Assembly: GCA_003538135.1 (NCBI GenBank)
Contig: DPOR01000017.1
Location: 149,676 to 213,675, forward strand
Direction of reading: 5' to 3'
Length of the DNA: 64,000 nucleotides
From: Oscillospiraceae bacterium
GTDB taxonomy: Bacteria > Bacillota > Clostridia > Oscillospirales > Acutalibacteraceae
The notes under the pieces were generated by a model, which was not told the origin of the DNA, searched no databases, and was given only the letters and a program-made list of their open reading frames with translations. How positions within the stretch are numbered: position 1 is the stretch's first letter; each line of letters starts with the position of its first letter. A program made the translations under genes and the position numbers. Of this stretch, positions 39,932 to 48,559 are shown piece after piece.

Positions 39932-41512
39932 TTACCTGTGCAGATCCTCGCCCATGCTCACGAGCTTATGCTCAATCGAATCGACAAGCGCTATCCAGCT
40001 CGCGTTTATAACGTCCTGCGACACGCCTACGGTAGTCCAGATATCCTCGCCGTCCGACGACGTGATAAGAACGCGGACGCTCGCAGCCGTGGCATCCTTG
40101 GGCTCCATGACGCGAACCTTGTAGTCGATGAGCCTGAGCTTTCGAAGGCACGGGTAGAATACCTCGAGCGCCTCGCGCAGAGCGCGGTCGAGCGCATTGA
40201 CGGGGCCGTCTCCGTCCGACGCCGCTATTCTGACTCTGCCGTCAACGCTCAGCTTTATCGTGGCGGTTGCGCTGTGGTCGTTGTCATAGGGCAGCTCGTC
40301 GAGCACCTTGTAGCTGATAAGATTGAAGAACGGCTTGTATTTTTTAACGAGGCGGTGAACTATCAGCTCAAACGAAGAATCCGCGCCCTCATATTGATAG
40401 CCCTCGTACTCCTTCTGCTTGAGGATATCGAGCAGCTCCGCCACCTGCGGCGAATCCCTGTCGAAATCGGGATAGAGCTTCTGTATCTTCTTGAGCACAG
40501 CGGACTTTCCCGTGACCTCGGAGAGCAGGAAACGCCTGCGGTTGCCAACTGTCTCGGGGTCGATATGCTCGAACGATTCGCTGAATTTCAAGACGCCGTC
40601 CGCGTGCATCCCCGCCTTGTGCGCAAACGCGCTGCGCCCGACAAACGGCACATCCCTGTGCAAAGTTACATTGGCTATCGACGCTATCTTTATCGCCGAT
40701 GAGGTCAGATTTTTCAAATTCTCCTGCGGGATACACTCGTAGTCGGATTTTATCTGCAAATTGGGGATTATCGAAGTGAGCTTCGCGTTTCCGCACCGCT
40801 CGCCGAAGCCGATAAACGTGCCCTGCACCTGTTTTGCGCCCGCTCTGACAGCCATGAGTGCGCCCGCGCACGCCATATCGGAGTCGTTGTGAGTATGTAT
40901 TCCTATATCGGTACCGGGGAAAGCTTTTACTATTTCACCGGTAACTTTTTCTATGTAATCCGGGAACGAGCCGCCGTTTGTGTCGCACAGAGCAAGGCAG
41001 TCCGCGCCGCCGCGCAGAGCCGCGCGCAGACTTTCGAGCGCGTAGCCGTCGCCGTCGGACATACCGTCAAAGAAGTGCTCCGCGTCGAAAATGACCTGCT
41101 TGCCGTGATTTTTAAAAAATCGGCAGGTCTCCTCTATCATCAGAAGGTTTTCCTCGGGGCTTGTCTGCAAAACGCCCTCAACCTGGATTTTTCTGCTCTT
41201 TCCGACTATCGACACGCACGGAGTCCCCGCCCTGAGCAGGGCTGCGCACGAGGCGTCCTCTTCAACGCTCTCTCCCTTCCTCCGCGTTGAGCCGAACGCG
41301 CACAGGCGGGAATGTTTGAGCCACAGCCTGCTCGCCTGCTCAAAAAATTCAAGCTCGCGCGGATTTGACGTGGGGTTGCCCGCCTCGATTATCGGTATGC
41401 CGAGCTCATCGAGCACGCGGACTATCTCCAATCTGTCGTTGACGGAAAAGGATATGCCCTCGCCCTGTGCTCCGTCGCGCAGGGTCGAATCGAGAAGTTC
41501 TATCTTTTTCAA
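39932..41512 (-). CDS. cimA: citramalate synthase
   Basis: 526 residues, TTG start behind GGGAGGAAG. It condenses acetyl-CoA and pyruvate to (R)-citramalate, the threonine-independent entry to 2-oxobutyrate and isoleucine. The catalytic barrel shows LLDSTLRDGAQGEGISFS and the metal-binding HTHNDS. The C-terminal LeuA-dimer regulatory domain ends in SSDGEDIWTTVGVSQDVI and SWIALVDSIEHKL, which separate CimA from 2-isopropylmalate synthase. It follows ilvB and ilvN, consistent with isoleucine and valine synthesis in one operon. Confidence 0.92.
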   Translation of the reverse strand: MKKIELLDSTLRDGAQGEGISFSVNDRLEIVRVLDELGIPIIEAGNPTSNPRELEFFEQASRLWLKHSRLCAFGSTRRKGESVEEDASCAALLRAGTPCVSIVGKSRKIQVEGVLQTSPEENLLMIEETCRFFKNHGKQVIFDAEHFFDGMSDGDGYALESLRAALRGGADCLALCDTNGGSFPDYIEKVTGEIVKAFPGTDIGIHTHNDSDMACAGALMAVRAGAKQVQGTFIGFGERCGNAKLTSIIPNLQIKSDYECIPQENLKNLTSSAIKIASIANVTLHRDVPFVGRSAFAHKAGMHADGVLKFSESFEHIDPETVGNRRRFLLSEVTGKSAVLKKIQKLYPDFDRDSPQVAELLDILKQKEYEGYQYEGADSSFELIVHRLVKKYKPFFNLISYKVLDELPYDNDHSATATIKLSVDGRVRIAASDGDGPVNALDRALREALEVFYPCLRKLRLIDYKVRVMEPKDATAASVRVLITSSDGEDIWTTVGVSQDVINASWIALVDSIEHKLVSMGEDLHR

Positions 41513-41528
41513 GTCTCTTCCTCCCGTG

Positions 41529-42026
41529 TCAGTCGTTTATTACCGTGTCGCCGCTCTCAAGAGCGGTTATGCCCGAGCGCGAAAGCTCGGCTATTCCGTG
41601 GACGCTCATGTCCGCTATAAACGAATCTATTCTTTCCGGCTCGCCCGTAAGCTCCGCCGTGAGCATCGTGTGGCCTATATCCTTGACCCTCGCGCCGTAG
41701 GCTATGACGGTCTTTAATACCTGCGGCCTGTCCTTGTTGAGGCAGTGAACCTTTATCAGAAGCAGCTCGCTCGAAACGAGCTTTCCCTCTTCGAGATGCG
41801 CCACCTTTATGACATCCTCTAATTTCAGCAGCTGAGCCTCGACCTGCTTCACCTGCTCCGGTTCGACCTCGGCGACAACCGTCATTCTCGAAAACTCCGG
41901 ATGCTCGGTCTCGGAGACGGTGAGGCTTCGTATATTATATCCGCGGCGCGCAAAAAGTCCCGCCACTCTGAGCAGAACGCCCGAGCGGTTTCTGACAAGC
42001 GCCGAAACGGTCAGCCTTTGAATCAT
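41529..42026 (-). CDS. ilvN: acetolactate synthase small subunit
   Basis: 165 residues with an N-terminal ACT domain (VSALVRNRSGVLLRVAGLFARRGYNI) and a C-terminal IlvN domain. It binds valine and adjusts IlvB activity. At this length it matches the IlvH type. 12 bp after ilvB, 16 bp before cimA. Confidence 0.95.
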   Translation of the reverse strand: MIQRLTVSALVRNRSGVLLRVAGLFARRGYNIRSLTVSETEHPEFSRMTVVAEVEPEQVKQVEAQLLKLEDVIKVAHLEEGKLVSSELLLIKVHCLNKDRPQVLKTVIAYGARVKDIGHTMLTAELTGEPERIDSFIADMSVHGIAELSRSGITALESGDTVIND

Positions 42027-42038
42027 GCTGATTCCTCC

Positions 42039-43685
42039 TTATCTGTATATAGCCGTCGTGATATCGCCGCCGGGCGGTATCATCGGGAGCACCGCGCATT
42101 CGGGGTCGATGCGGCAGTCTATGACCACGGGCCTGTCCATGGCGAGCGCCTTTTTGAAAACGCGCTTTGCCTGCGACGGATTTTTTATTCTCATCCCCTT
42201 GACGCCGAACGCCTTTGCGACGGCGACTATATCCGTCGCGCGCTCCGGCTGAGTTGCGGAAAACCGTCCGTCATAGAACACCTTCTGCCACTGCCTGACC
42301 ATACCGAGCACGCCGTTGTTCATAACTACTGCGACAACGGGAATATTATATCGGCTCAGCGTCGCAAGCTCGCTCAGACTCATATGAAATCCGCCGTCGC
42401 CCGTTATGAGCACGGTCTTTCTCTCCGGCACGCCGAGAGCCGCGCCGATAGCCGCCCCCATGCCGAAGCCCATGGCACCGAGCCCGCCGGAGGTTATCAG
42501 CGAGCGCGGGCGCTCAAAGTCATAATACTGCGCCGTCCACATCTGATTCTGACCGACGTCGGTCACTATGTTCGCCTCGCCCTTTGTAAGCTCGCTCAGG
42601 GTATGCAGAACGGTATAGGGCGCATACGGCTTCGGGCGCGGGATTTGTCTTTTAAACTCAGCTATCTCGCCGAGCCATTCGGAATTTTCGCCCGGCGGGA
42701 GCATTGCCCTGAGCCTCTCCAGGGTCTTTCCCAAGTCGCCGAGAATATGGGCGTCGGAGACGATGTTCTTGTCAAACTCCGCCGCGTCTATGTCTATATG
42801 TATTATCTTCGCCTTCGGAGCGAAGCTCGCCTTGCTCGCGGCGACGCGGTTTGAAAATCTCGCGCCAGCGGCTATGAGCAGGTCGCAGTTGAGAGCCGCA
42901 GTATTGGCGGCGGGGTTTCCGTGCATACCGACAAGCCCCAAGAAAAGCTTCGCCGAGCAGGGATAAGCGCCGAGCCCCATCATCGAGCACGCGACGGGGA
43001 TTTGCAGCTTTTTTGCGAATGCCCCGAGCGCTTCGGACGCACCCGAGCTTATTGCTCCGCCGCCGACATAGATAAGCGGTCTTTTTGCTTTTGCTATCAT
43101 CTGCGCCGCGCGTGCGAGCTGAGCTTCCTCGGGCTCTTTTGCCCGCGCGGGCTCGCTCTTCGGGGCGCGCTCGTATTCCTCGCTCTGCGCCGCAATATCC
43201 GCCGGGATATCGACGAGCACCGGACCTTTTCTGCCCGACTGCGCTATAGAAAACGCCTCGCGGACATCCTGCGCCACTCCGCGCTCGCCCGACGCTATGA
43301 ACGAATACTTCGTCACCGGCATCGTGACGCCCGCGATATCGACCTCCTGGAAGGAGTCGCTGCCGAGCAGCGAGGTCTTGACGTTCCCGGTTATCGCAAC
43401 AACGGGACTTGAGTCCATGTATGCGGCGGCAATTCCCGTCACGAGGTTGGTAGCGCCCGGACCCGAGGTCGCAATAACGACGCCCGTTTTGCCCGTCGCG
43501 CGCGCGTAGCCGTCCGCCGCGTGAGCCGCCGCCTGCTCGTGGCAGGTTAGTATATGGCGAATTTTATCGCATTTGTAAAGTTCATCGTAGATATCGAGCA
43601 CCGCGCTGCCCGGATAGCCGAAAACCGTATCGACTCCCTGTTCGAGCAGAACATCTATCAGCGCCCGCGCACCCGTTGAAATCAT
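42039..43685 (-). CDS. ilvB: acetolactate synthase large subunit
   Basis: 548 residues, a ThDP- and FAD-dependent enzyme that makes acetolactate or acetohydroxybutyrate. FGYPGSAVLDIYDEL and TCHEQAAAHAADGYARATGK carry the catalytic Glu. The ThDP/Mg motif is GDGGFHMSLSEL to NNGVLGMVRQWQ. The start is 19 bp after galM, with no promoter or terminator between, so galM and the ilv genes may share a transcript. Confidence 0.95.
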   Translation of the reverse strand: MISTGARALIDVLLEQGVDTVFGYPGSAVLDIYDELYKCDKIRHILTCHEQAAAHAADGYARATGKTGVVIATSGPGATNLVTGIAAAYMDSSPVVAITGNVKTSLLGSDSFQEVDIAGVTMPVTKYSFIASGERGVAQDVREAFSIAQSGRKGPVLVDIPADIAAQSEEYERAPKSEPARAKEPEEAQLARAAQMIAKAKRPLIYVGGGAISSGASEALGAFAKKLQIPVACSMMGLGAYPCSAKLFLGLVGMHGNPAANTAALNCDLLIAAGARFSNRVAASKASFAPKAKIIHIDIDAAEFDKNIVSDAHILGDLGKTLERLRAMLPPGENSEWLGEIAEFKRQIPRPKPYAPYTVLHTLSELTKGEANIVTDVGQNQMWTAQYYDFERPRSLITSGGLGAMGFGMGAAIGAALGVPERKTVLITGDGGFHMSLSELATLSRYNIPVVAVVMNNGVLGMVRQWQKVFYDGRFSATQPERATDIVAVAKAFGVKGMRIKNPSQAKRVFKKALAMDRPVVIDCRIDPECAVLPMIPPGGDITTAIYR

Positions 43686-43704
43686 AAACTCGCCTCTGAA
43701 AAAT

Positions 43705-44742
43705 TTATTTTACCGAGAATTTGAAGCTCGTGCGGCTTCTGAACGTCTCGCCCGCCTTGAAAATGCAGGGCGGGAAGTTCGGACGGTTCGGGGAATCGGG
43801 ATAGAACTGAGTTTCAAGGCAGAAGCCCGCGTGCTTGTTCATCAGCGTGCCGCCCTTGCCGGGGATGTTGTTGAGGAAGTTTCCGGTGTAGAGCTGAACA
43901 CCGGGCATATCGGTAGTTACTTCCATAACGCGCCCGCTCTCGGGGTCGTATGCGGTCGCAAACGCGCCCTGCGTATCGGAATCTATGCAGAAATTGTGGT
44001 CATATCCGCCGTTTGCAAGCTCTATCTGGGTGTCTGCGCAGTTGATATCTCTGCCGATAGCCTTCATCTGTCTGAAATCGAACGCCGTTTCGGTGACGTC
44101 TCTTATCTCGCCGGTGGGTATACTGTCCGCATCCATGGGAGTGTAGTGCGAGCAGGACAGGCGAAGCTCCTGCGAGAGGACGTTCGGGCGCTTGTATGAG
44201 CCGAGATTGAAATATGCGTGGTTAGTCATATTTATCGGAGTATCCTCGGTGCAGACGGCCTCATAGGAAATCGAAAGCTCGTTGCTGTCATCGAGAGTGT
44301 AGGTCACCCTTGCGCTCATCTCGCCGGGGAAGCCGTTTGAGCCTTCGGGGCTCGTATATTCGAGAACAAGGCTCTCGCCCTCGACTCTCGCCGTCCAAAC
44401 CGCATGGGAAAACTCGCCGCCGCCGTGCAGGCAGGTCTTGCCGTTTTCGTTCTTTATCACATCGAACTCTTTGTCTCCGACTCTGAAACGGCCGCCGCAG
44501 ATGCGGTTTGCATATCTGCCGACGATCTGACCCTGATAGTCGGAGCGCTCGACATGACCCTCCAAATCGTCAAAGCCTATGAGGACATCCTCAAAGTTAC
44601 CGTCTCTGTCGGGCGCAAAGAGCGACTGCCAGGTTGCGCCGTAGGTTATGACGGACGCGCTGACACCGTTTGAATTTTTAAGCTCGTATATATCGACCTC
44701 TCTTTTGTCGGGAAGAGTGCCGAAAAGTTTCTTTGAAATCAT
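43705..44742 (-). CDS. galM: aldose 1-epimerase (galactose mutarotase)
   Basis: 345 residues. It interconverts alpha and beta anomers of galactose or glucose. The catalytic His is in NMTNHAYFNLG and the catalytic Glu in GFCLETQFYPDSPN. The ATG is behind CAGGAGGA, with a promoter divergent from a sugar symporter gene, which suggests the two work on the same sugar. It precedes ilvB by 19 bp, an unusual neighbour. Confidence 0.93.
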   Translation of the reverse strand: MISKKLFGTLPDKREVDIYELKNSNGVSASVITYGATWQSLFAPDRDGNFEDVLIGFDDLEGHVERSDYQGQIVGRYANRICGGRFRVGDKEFDVIKNENGKTCLHGGGEFSHAVWTARVEGESLVLEYTSPEGSNGFPGEMSARVTYTLDDSNELSISYEAVCTEDTPINMTNHAYFNLGSYKRPNVLSQELRLSCSHYTPMDADSIPTGEIRDVTETAFDFRQMKAIGRDINCADTQIELANGGYDHNFCIDSDTQGAFATAYDPESGRVMEVTTDMPGVQLYTGNFLNNIPGKGGTLMNKHAGFCLETQFYPDSPNRPNFPPCIFKAGETFRSRTSFKFSVK

Positions 44743-44779
44743 TAATAAATCCTCCTGTCGTTATATTGACTCATAATAA

Positions 44780-44809
44780 ATTATACATTATTATATCGTC
44801 AAGTGTCAA
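44780..44809 (-). promoter_or_regulatory. promoter of galM (and probably ilvB-ilvN-cimA)
   Basis: Minus strand TTGACA (44804-44809), 18-nt spacer, TATAAT (44780-44785). Confidence 0.75.
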
Positions 44810-44849
44810 GAAAAGCGAAAAATGCGCGGCAAAAAATATTCTGTTTTTA

Positions 44850-44878
44850 TTGACACGCTTAAATCCGCAGTTTATAAT
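44850..44878 (+). promoter_or_regulatory. promoter of the 45-kb symporter gene
   Basis: TTGACA (44850-44855), 17-nt spacer, TATAAT (44873-44878); both hexamers are consensus. Confidence 0.88.
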
Positions 44879-44953
44879 AAAATTAATTTAGCACAGTAAA
44901 GTCTTGAATCTGCGACCAAGAATGATTCGGGACTTACCGAAAGGGGAATAACA

Positions 44954-46411
44954 ATGGGTTCGTCAAAGGCAAAGTATATGGGCTTCAAGGAGATTGCGGC
45001 ATATTCGCTCGGGCTTTTCGGCTTTCAGGCGATAGTCGGGCTTCTCAACTCGTATCAGGCGGAGTTTGATGCGTCGATACTCGGCGCGGATATCGCGGTA
45101 GTCGGTATTCTCGTGCTCGTCGCAAAAATCCTCTCCGCGGTTTTCGATCCGTTCGTCGGCAACATGATCGACCGCTCGAAGAGCAAAAAGGGCAAGTTCA
45201 AATCGATGATAGCAAAGTCTATACTTCCCCTGCTCGTCATGACCTCGGCGGTGTTCATAGATGTGCCGTTTAAGACGAACAAGGTCGCCGTCTACATATG
45301 GATCTTCGTGACCTACCTGCTCTGGAGCTTTGCGATGACCCTCGGCGACGTGCCCTCGCAGGGCATAGCCTCCGTCCTCACCCCCGACCCGACGGAGCGC
45401 ACAAATGTCGTCTCAATTTCGAACACCTTCAAGCAGATAGGCTTCTCAGCCTGCGTCGTTATAGTGCCGATAGCCTGCCTTATCATTCCCGGAGGCTCCA
45501 AGGTGCTCGTCAAGAGCGGCGAGACGGATCTGCCGATGATAGCAAACGAGTATCTGTTCACAGCCGTCCTCACGGCCGTGCTCGGCTGCGTGCTGTTCAT
45601 GCTCATCCCGCTCATCAACAAGGAGCGCGTGCCCTACTCGGCGGGCGAAAAGATTTCTTTTAAGGATATGCTGAACGCGCTCAAATCGAACAAGCCGTTC
45701 ATGCTCGTTATAATCTCATATTTCCTCGGCTTCGGCCGTCAGATGGCTATGGGCATTCAGGTTCAGGCCGCCAACATTCTTCTCGGCTCGCAGAACCTCG
45801 TCGCCGTGCTCGGCATCTCGACCGCGATAGGCACGATGATAAGCATGGCCGCCTGCCCGTTCCTCATAAAGAAGTTCGACGAAAAGAAGGTCTTTATCGG
45901 CCTGTCGGTCTACGGCTTTATAGCATCCGTGTTCTCGTTCGTGATAGCCCACTTCTGGTTTATAAACCCCGGCAATACGGTGCTCACCGTGCTCTTCTAT
46001 TTCTCGCTCTTCCTCTTAGGGCTGCAGTTTGCGTCCGTCAACCTCATGCCCATGATAATGACCGCCGACTGCGTTGACTACTACGAGTATGAGACGGGCA
46101 AGCGCATGGAGGGTACAGCATATTCGGTGCTCACGCTGACCATAAAGATCTGCCTTGCGCTCGGCATGGCGCTCGGTCTTGTTTTCGTTCAGGTCTCCGG
46201 CTACTCCGACACCGTGCGCGAGATAGCCGCGGGCACCGCCGCCGGCTTCACGACAAAAACCAAGGACACGGTGTTCTTCGCCTATTCCGTTGTCCCCGGA
46301 ATTCTCTCCCTGCTCTCCGCATTCCCGATATTCAAATACGATATCGTCGGCAAGAAAAAGCAGGAGATATCCGACGCGCTCCAGGCAAGAAGAGCCGCCG
46401 CAGAGAAATAA
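44954..46411 (+). CDS. GPH-family sugar:cation symporter (MFS)
   Basis: 485 residues, about twelve helices. FDPFVGNMIDRSKSKKGKF (loop 2-3) and the late MTADCVDYYEYETGKRMEGT are hallmarks of the glycoside-pentoside-hexuronide family; the second matches the motif just before helix 11. It imports a sugar or glycoside with Na+ or H+. Divergent from galM with paired strong promoters, so a galactoside or glucoside is a fair guess. The ATG is behind AAAGGGG. Confidence 0.88.
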   Translation: MGSSKAKYMGFKEIAAYSLGLFGFQAIVGLLNSYQAEFDASILGADIAVVGILVLVAKILSAVFDPFVGNMIDRSKSKKGKFKSMIAKSILPLLVMTSAVFIDVPFKTNKVAVYIWIFVTYLLWSFAMTLGDVPSQGIASVLTPDPTERTNVVSISNTFKQIGFSACVVIVPIACLIIPGGSKVLVKSGETDLPMIANEYLFTAVLTAVLGCVLFMLIPLINKERVPYSAGEKISFKDMLNALKSNKPFMLVIISYFLGFGRQMAMGIQVQAANILLGSQNLVAVLGISTAIGTMISMAACPFLIKKFDEKKVFIGLSVYGFIASVFSFVIAHFWFINPGNTVLTVLFYFSLFLLGLQFASVNLMPMIMTADCVDYYEYETGKRMEGTAYSVLTLTIKICLALGMALGLVFVQVSGYSDTVREIAAGTAAGFTTKTKDTVFFAYSVVPGILSLLSAFPIFKYDIVGKKKQEISDALQARRAAAEK

Positions 46412-46424
46412 AAAGCAAAAAGCT

Positions 46425-46457
46425 ATCCTCCGTATGAGACATACGGAGGATTTTTTG
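46425..46457. terminator. bidirectional terminator
   Basis: ATCCTCCGTATG-AGA-CATACGGAGGAT, a perfect 12-bp stem, then TTTTTTG on the plus strand; the minus strand continues AGCTTTTTGC. Confidence 0.92.
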
Positions 46458-46470
46458 TTGGTGTTATTTT

Positions 46471-46498
46471 AGGCTCCCTTGTGTAAAGGGCGGCTGAT
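46471..46498. repeat. remnant of a dispersed intergenic repeat
   Basis: AGGCTCCCTTGTGTAAAGGG followed by CGGCTGAT. It resembles the reverse complement of the GC-rich end of the repeat near 5.9 kb (GCAGGGGAGCC). Confidence 0.4.
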
Positions 46499-46514
46499 AA
46501 AAGTTGCGATTATT

Positions 46515-47159
46515 TTATTCAAACATCGCCTTGAAGGCTTTTATCCACTCGCGTGCTATCAGCGCGTGACCGCTCTCTGTCGGGTGGATGCCGTCCCATA
46601 TCCAGTAGGCGCAGTCGCGTCCCTCTGCGGCGCTGTCGAAAACTTCTTGAAGCGGGATAAAAAATATCCTGTCATCCTTTTCGGCAATGCGGCGGCAGAC
46701 CTGCGAATATCTGCCCAGCTTCCTGCGGCAAACGTCCTCCTCCGACTTGTATCTGTCCCTTGTCGGCAGGAAAAACGGCTCCATGAGGAACACCTTCAGC
46801 TCGGCGTTCGTCTCGAAGGACTGCGAAAGCATATTTTCGAGATTGCTTTCATATTCCTCCGGCTCAATATGATTTTCGCCCTCAAGGAAGCAGTCGTTCG
46901 TGCCGATGAGCAGGCTCAAAACATCCGGCTCTATATCGAGCGCATCCTCGCGCCAACGGCGGAGCAGTCCGCGTGTCGTATCGGCGGAAATGCCGCGGTT
47001 TACGAATTGAAGTCCGGCGTCCGGATATTCCGCGCCGAGCATCCCGCTGACAATAAACGCGTAGCTGTGCCCTATCTGATGGTTCAAATCGTGGCGGCGT
47101 TCGGGCTCCCTGTATCTGTTGCCGTCCGTTATGGAATCGCCCTGAAACAGTATCTTCAT
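46515..47159 (-). CDS. SGNH/GDSL-family hydrolase
   Basis: 214 residues, cytoplasmic (no signal peptide). Block I is FQGDSITDG with nucleophile Ser, then a Gly block (NRGISADT), block III LIGTNDCF and block V DGIHPTESGH with the catalytic Asp and His. Relatives are esterases that remove acetyl groups from sugars or lysophospholipids. Third gene of a tight leftward set with yigZ and the histidine phosphatase. Substrate unknown. Confidence 0.87.
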   Translation of the reverse strand: MKILFQGDSITDGNRYREPERRHDLNHQIGHSYAFIVSGMLGAEYPDAGLQFVNRGISADTTRGLLRRWREDALDIEPDVLSLLIGTNDCFLEGENHIEPEEYESNLENMLSQSFETNAELKVFLMEPFFLPTRDRYKSEEDVCRRKLGRYSQVCRRIAEKDDRIFFIPLQEVFDSAAEGRDCAYWIWDGIHPTESGHALIAREWIKAFKAMFE

Positions 47160-47171
47160 TTTTTCTCCTCC

Positions 47172-47792
47172 TCAGTCTATATCCGCAAAAACCGTATCTA
47201 TTATTTCTCCGCGGCAGGTGCCGTTGCTAAGGTCAACGAGCCGCGCCTCAAACGCAGGCTCAAGCTCCTGCGGTATTCTCATTTTCACCGTCACCGCGTC
47301 CTCGAACGCCGTGTCCTCAACTATGCCGCCCTGCTCCGGGATAAGCGAGGCGAGCCGCCCGTAAAATGTGTAGTCGCAGCGGATTTTCACTATACTGCAC
47401 TCGGCACGGGTCACCGTGCCCCCCGCGTCAACTGCGAGCTTCGCCGCGTGGGAATAGGCTCTGACAAGCCCTCCGCCGCCCAGAAGTATGCCGCCGAAAT
47501 ATCTTGTGACCACAAGCACGCAGTCGGTAAGCCCCTCCTTCTGAAGGACGTTGAGCGCCGGCATTCCCGCCGTTCCCTGAGGCTCGCCGTCGTCCGAAAA
47601 GCGGCAGATGTTGCCCTCTCTGATTATATATGCGGGAACATTGTGCGTCGCATCCCAGTGCTTCGAGCGGATAGAGTCTATAAACGCCGCCGCGTCCTCC
47701 TGAGTCGTGACGGGCGATATATAGCCGATGAACCGCGAACGCTTTTCAACGAACTCGGCACTCGCCGCCGCTCTTATGGTTCTGTACTGCAT
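47172..47792 (-). CDS. YigZ/IMPACT family protein
   Basis: 206 residues. The N-terminal UPF0029 domain shows FIGYISPVTTQEDAAAFI, FSDDGEPQGTAGMPAL and VVTRYFGGILLGGGGLVRAY; a C-terminal DUF1949-like half follows. Bacterial YigZ is thought to touch nucleic acid or ribosomes; its role is not settled. The ATG is behind GGGAGG. 20 bp after the histidine phosphatase gene, 12 bp before the SGNH gene. Confidence 0.92.
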   Translation of the reverse strand: MQYRTIRAAASAEFVEKRSRFIGYISPVTTQEDAAAFIDSIRSKHWDATHNVPAYIIREGNICRFSDDGEPQGTAGMPALNVLQKEGLTDCVLVVTRYFGGILLGGGGLVRAYSHAAKLAVDAGGTVTRAECSIVKIRCDYTFYGRLASLIPEQGGIVEDTAFEDAVTVKMRIPQELEPAFEARLVDLSNGTCRGEIIDTVFADID

Positions 47793-47812
47793 ATTGCCGC
47801 CTCCCGTGCGCC

Positions 47813-48451
47813 TTATTCTTCCTCGTCGCCGTCGTTCTTCTCATACGGGAATTCGTAGACAACCTCTAATTTATGCCCGCGCATCCAAAGCGACGGCGTT
47901 ACGCGCAGAGTGTAGCCGCAGCCGTTGGGGGTTATCCACTCGTGCATCGGAAGCTGCGGAAGTCCGAAATTCGTGAGCAGCGCCATCATAACACCGCCGT
48001 GGGTGACTATCGCAGCGCGGTCGGTCTCGGTCTTTATCAGTCCGTCAACTATCTTTATAAAGCCCTCGCACACGCGCCTTGCGAACGTCTCGTTGCTCTC
48101 GCCGAACGGCGGCTCGACGCCCTGCTCGCCGGCAAGCCAGCGCGGGAACATAGGATAATCCTTGAGCTCCTCCGCGTCCTTGCCCTCGAACTCGCCGAAA
48201 TTGCACTCTATGAGCGAGTCTATTGTTATGCACTTGTTGTCGGGATAGAGTATCGCCGCAGTGTCCGTGCAGCGCTTGAGCGGGCTTGATATAACCGCGC
48301 CGACAGGCGGATAGACGAGCTCCGAGCGCATATTTTCGAGCTGCTTTCTGCCCTCTTCGCTGAGCTCGACGTCGGTATGGCCGATGTATTTTCCCTCGGT
48401 CTCCTCTCTTGTGGCGCCGCTTCTGATGATATATATAATATAGCTTTTCAT
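47813..48451 (-). CDS. histidine phosphatase family protein with RSG in place of RHG
   Basis: 212 residues with the phosphoglycerate-mutase-like fold. YIGHTDVELSEEGRKQ, SSPLKRCTDTA, the acid-site region FGEFEG and VTHGGVMMALL are all present. But the RHG motif, whose His is phosphorylated in this superfamily, reads Arg10-Ser11-Gly12 (codon AGC). Either the enzyme is inactive or uses another residue, or the base is a sequencing error. The ATG is behind GGAGGAAAT. Divergent from an XRE regulator; it heads the set phosphatase-yigZ-SGNH. Confidence 0.82.
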   Translation of the reverse strand: MKSYIIYIIRSGATREETEGKYIGHTDVELSEEGRKQLENMRSELVYPPVGAVISSPLKRCTDTAAILYPDNKCITIDSLIECNFGEFEGKDAEELKDYPMFPRWLAGEQGVEPPFGESNETFARRVCEGFIKIVDGLIKTETDRAAIVTHGGVMMALLTNFGLPQLPMHEWITPNGCGYTLRVTPSLWMRGHKLEVVYEFPYEKNDGDEEE

Positions 48452-48494
48452 ATTTCCTCCAAAAATACGCCGAGTATTTTGTTGAACTGTATAA

Positions 48495-48522
48495 TTGAAA
48501 ATCGACGGATATCTGCTATAAT
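48495..48522 (+). promoter_or_regulatory. promoter of the XRE regulator gene
   Basis: TTGAAA (48495-48500), 16-nt spacer, TATAAT (48517-48522). Confidence 0.7.
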
Positions 48523-48524
48523 GA

Positions 48525-48541
48525 TTATACAGATTGTATAA
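48525..48541. promoter_or_regulatory. operator-like inverted repeat
   Basis: TTATACA-GAT-TGTATAA, a perfect 7-bp dyad just after the -10, at the likely transcription start. A third TGTATAA half-site lies at 48488-48494, just before the -35. Probably bound by the regulator encoded next to it (autorepression is inference). Confidence 0.55.
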
Positions 48542-48559
48542 ATCAAAAGGGGTATCTAT

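Noticed and set aside
46479..47858. 459-codon plus-strand frame over the SGNH and yigZ genes
   Set aside because: It covers two well-recognised genes on the other strand and lacks a ribosome site.
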